From: a virus
IMG/VR virus record: IMGVR_UViG_3300034374_008744
Location: 1 to 28,441 of that record
DNA length: 28,441 nucleotides
Strand: one strand, 5' to 3'
The stretch's first letter is position 1, and the number at the start of each line of letters is the position of its first letter. The position numbers and the translations under genes are program-made. Shown in pieces: positions 26,278 through 28,441 of this stretch. The notes beneath the pieces are model-generated. The model worked only from the letters and a program-made list of their open reading frames with translations, was not told the DNA's origin and ran no database searches.

Positions 26278-28441
26278 ATGGCTTCAGATATTAATATTAA
26301 GATTGGTGCAAATATATCCGATTTGCAAAAGAAGTTGAACCAAGCGGAAAAATCAATGCAACGTGCCGGCAAAAAGATGACACGCATGGGTGATTCCTTA
26401 ATCATGGGATTGACAGCACCAATTGCCGCATTTGGTGCAATGACATTGCAAACTGCCGCCAACTTTGAATCCGCAATGAACGGCATGAAGGCGGTCACAT
26501 CCGGTGCGGATGCATCATTTGGCGAATTAGAGGCAACCGCCAAAGAATTAGGGGCAACAACTCAATTTAGTGCAACGCAAGCAGCGGAAGGAATGGAAAT
26601 GTTGGGAAGGAATGGTTTGACCGCTTCACAAATCTTAGATGGTGCGGCAAAATCTTCTTTGATGTTAGCCGCAGCAACGGGAACCGATTTGAGTAATGCC
26701 GCAAACATTGCCACCGATGCAATGGCACAATTCAAATTGGAAGCATCGGATTTGGCAGGTGTTGCGGATTTAATCACCGGGGCAACGGTCAATTCAAAGT
26801 TTGGCATTGATGATTTCCAAAATGCAATGGCACAAGCCGGTGGCGTTGCCGGTGCGGTTGGTGTTTCTTTTGATGATTTTGCAACAACAGTGGCAGCAAT
26901 TTCACCATCATTTGCATCCGGTGCAGATGCCGGAACATCATTGAAAACGATGTTGACACGTTTGGTCCCGGAAACCGCCAATGCGGAAGCAATGATGCGG
27001 AAATTGGGAATCATTACGGCAGATGGAACCAACCAATTTTTCACGGCATCCGGTGAAATGAAATCCATGTCAGACATTGCGGGTGTTATGCAAAATGCCT
27101 TTGCCGGATTGAGTGAAGCACAACGGATTCAGGCCGCAAAAACATTGTTTGGAACGGATGCCATGCGGGCAGGTTTACAAATTGCGGAAACGGGAAGTGT
27201 GAAGTTTGATGAACTCAAAGAATCCATTGCCGGTGTTGGTGCGGAAGGTGTGGCGGAAACACGAATGGAAGGTTTGAACGGTGCAATTTTACGTTTGAAA
27301 TCTGCATTTGAAACATTTCAATTGGCAATTGCGGAAGGTGGATTGTCAGAATTTGCGGCATCATTTGTTGAAGGTTTAACCGGAATATTATTGCGATTGT
27401 CAGAATTAGATCCCAAAATTATCACATCATCATCCATTATACTGGGGTTGGTTGCGGCAATAGGTCCAGCAATCCGTGTGGTTGGTATGTTGAAAATAGG
27501 ATACGCCAATTTGATGGGTGTGTTTTCTTCCATCACTGGTGTTGTGAACAAAGTGATTTTGGGCATTCAAACATTGACCGTTGCGGAATTGAGAAACACG
27601 GCAATCACGAATGCAAAAATCAGAATTCAAAAAGCATATAATGCCGCATATATAGTTTCAAATAATATCATTAAATTATTCAAGGTTTCAACTTACAAAA
27701 GCATTGCGGCAACCGTTTCAAGCACTGCGGCAAACATCGCACACAAAGTTGCCGTTTTTGCAACCGTTGCGGCAATACAAGCGGCAATGGCAATTGAAAC
27801 AACATACATGGCATTGAAGGGCGTATTGACCGGCAAAATTAAATTGATGACGGTGGCACAAGCGGCATTGAATGCCGTAATGTTGGCAAATCCCATTGGA
27901 TTGGTAGTTGCGGCAGTTGTTCTTTTGATTATGGCATTTGTTGCGGCATATCAGAATTTGGAAGGATTCCGGAATTTTGTTGACAATGCAATGGATTTTA
28001 TCCGTGACAAGTTTGGCAAAGCGATTGAGAAAATCAAATACATCTTCATGAATTTGCCGGCCTATTTAAATGCATCTGCCGCAGCATTAAAACAGTTTGT
28101 GCAAAATGTGGTGTCAAACTTGAAACGCATGGCATTGAAGGCAAAAGGATTCATGAAGAAATTCCAAAAAGCATTCACAATAAGCAAAGACAAACGGGCG
28201 GAATTACAAAAGGAAATTGAAAGCATTGTTGCGGAAGAAGAATTGTTGGCAGAAAATGCAAAATCAATTGCGGATGTTTTCAATGAACGATTGGCGGAAG
28301 GCATTGAAAATGGTGAACAATTAGACACGGAAAAAATCAAAAAAAACATCCAAGGCAAATTGGAAGGTGTCATGGACATGTTGGGATTGGGTGGAATGAC
28401 CGGTGGCGGGCAAAGTATTGATTTGTCAACTGGTGATGGTA
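26278..28441 (+). CDS. Second tape measure protein (TP901-1-type), partial at 3' edge
   Basis: Open reading frame from the ATG at 26278 to the window end (721 codons, no stop). It begins MASDINIKIGANISDLQKKL, then AEKSMQRAGKKMTRMGDSLI. The TP901-1 core domain spans about residues 55-330: FESAMNGMKAVTSG, ATTQFSATQAAEGMEMLGRN, ASPSFASGADAGTSLKTMLT-like helices and KTLFGTDAMRAGLQ. Hydrophobic segments follow (ILGLVAAIGPAIRVVGM; NPIGLVVAAVVLLIMAFVAA), then a coiled coil. It shares no sequence with the 1022-aa tape measure. Codons differ sharply from the first 24.9 kb: TTG for Leu, GAA for Glu, many GCC/GGT. The gene belongs to another phage lineage. Confidence 0.9.
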   Translation, partial: MASDINIKIGANISDLQKKLNQAEKSMQRAGKKMTRMGDSLIMGLTAPIAAFGAMTLQTAANFESAMNGMKAVTSGADASFGELEATAKELGATTQFSATQAAEGMEMLGRNGLTASQILDGAAKSSLMLAAATGTDLSNAANIATDAMAQFKLEASDLAGVADLITGATVNSKFGIDDFQNAMAQAGGVAGAVGVSFDDFATTVAAISPSFASGADAGTSLKTMLTRLVPETANAEAMMRKLGIITADGTNQFFTASGEMKSMSDIAGVMQNAFAGLSEAQRIQAAKTLFGTDAMRAGLQIAETGSVKFDELKESIAGVGAEGVAETRMEGLNGAILRLKSAFETFQLAIAEGGLSEFAASFVEGLTGILLRLSELDPKIITSSSIILGLVAAIGPAIRVVGMLKIGYANLMGVFSSITGVVNKVILGIQTLTVAELRNTAITNAKIRIQKAYNAAYIVSNNIIKLFKVSTYKSIAATVSSTAANIAHKVAVFATVAAIQAAMAIETTYMALKGVLTGKIKLMTVAQAALNAVMLANPIGLVVAAVVLLIMAFVAAYQNLEGFRNFVDNAMDFIRDKFGKAIEKIKYIFMNLPAYLNASAAALKQFVQNVVSNLKRMALKAKGFMKKFQKAFTISKDKRAELQKEIESIVAEEELLAENAKSIADVFNERLAEGIENGEQLDTEKIKKNIQGKLEGVMDMLGLGGMTGGGQSIDLSTGDG

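Noticed and set aside
26238-28379. Several minus-strand open frames of 66-171 codons opposite the second tape measure
   Set aside because: They are antisense shadows: their residue content mirrors the codon pattern of the plus-strand gene and they have no promoters or domain motifs.

Overview
The window looks like part of a tailed phage or prophage of a Bacteroidota host, most likely a flavobacterium or relative. The promoters fit the Bacteroidota pattern (TTTG, 19-20 bp, TAnnTTTG). Start codons are preceded by A-rich leaders rather than Shine-Dalgarno sites. DUF3127 and several of the tail and head proteins are types known mainly from this phylum. No tRNA, rRNA, CRISPR array, integrase, endolysin or DNA polymerase was seen.

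Layout. 1-3.1 kb is a tight operon of DNA-metabolism genes: a MazG-like pyrophosphohydrolase, a ParB-like protein, a VRR-NUC nuclease, and a DUF3127 protein with an SSB-like tail. 3.8-9.4 kb holds the terminase large subunit, a ParB-like/C5-methyltransferase pair, the terminase small subunit and neck or tail-completion genes. 9.4-10.6 kb is the only minus-strand gene, a metallophosphoesterase. 10.8-12.2 kb has small genes, a J-domain protein and a candidate unimolecular spanin. 12.5-17.8 kb is a tail block (large structural protein, 1022-aa tape measure, small gene). 19.3-24.3 kb is a probable tail or virion protein, then protease/scaffold, major capsid, portal and connector. 24.3-25.6 kb has two tandem related proteins, the second carrying a GH54-like/LamG-like lectin domain. 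From about 24.95 kb the base and codon character changes, and the window ends inside a second, unrelated tape measure gene (26278 to the edge).

Two regulatory systems are interleaved. Four small non-structural cassettes (genes at 3275, 8291, 10815-11499 and 17997-19051) are each driven by a nearly identical strong promoter with a conserved leader and end at terminators, like phage morons. The structural genes instead start behind arrays of TTAAAACG-type elements repeated every 9-11 bp, beside or around a -7 box that mostly lacks a good -33 box. This suggests activator-dependent late promoters. The stretches just before some terminators are complementary to the cassette leaders, so RNA-level control is possible.

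The compositional break together with a second tape measure gene means that the last 3.5 kb comes from a different phage lineage. It may be natural mosaicism, a neighbouring element, or an assembly chimera.
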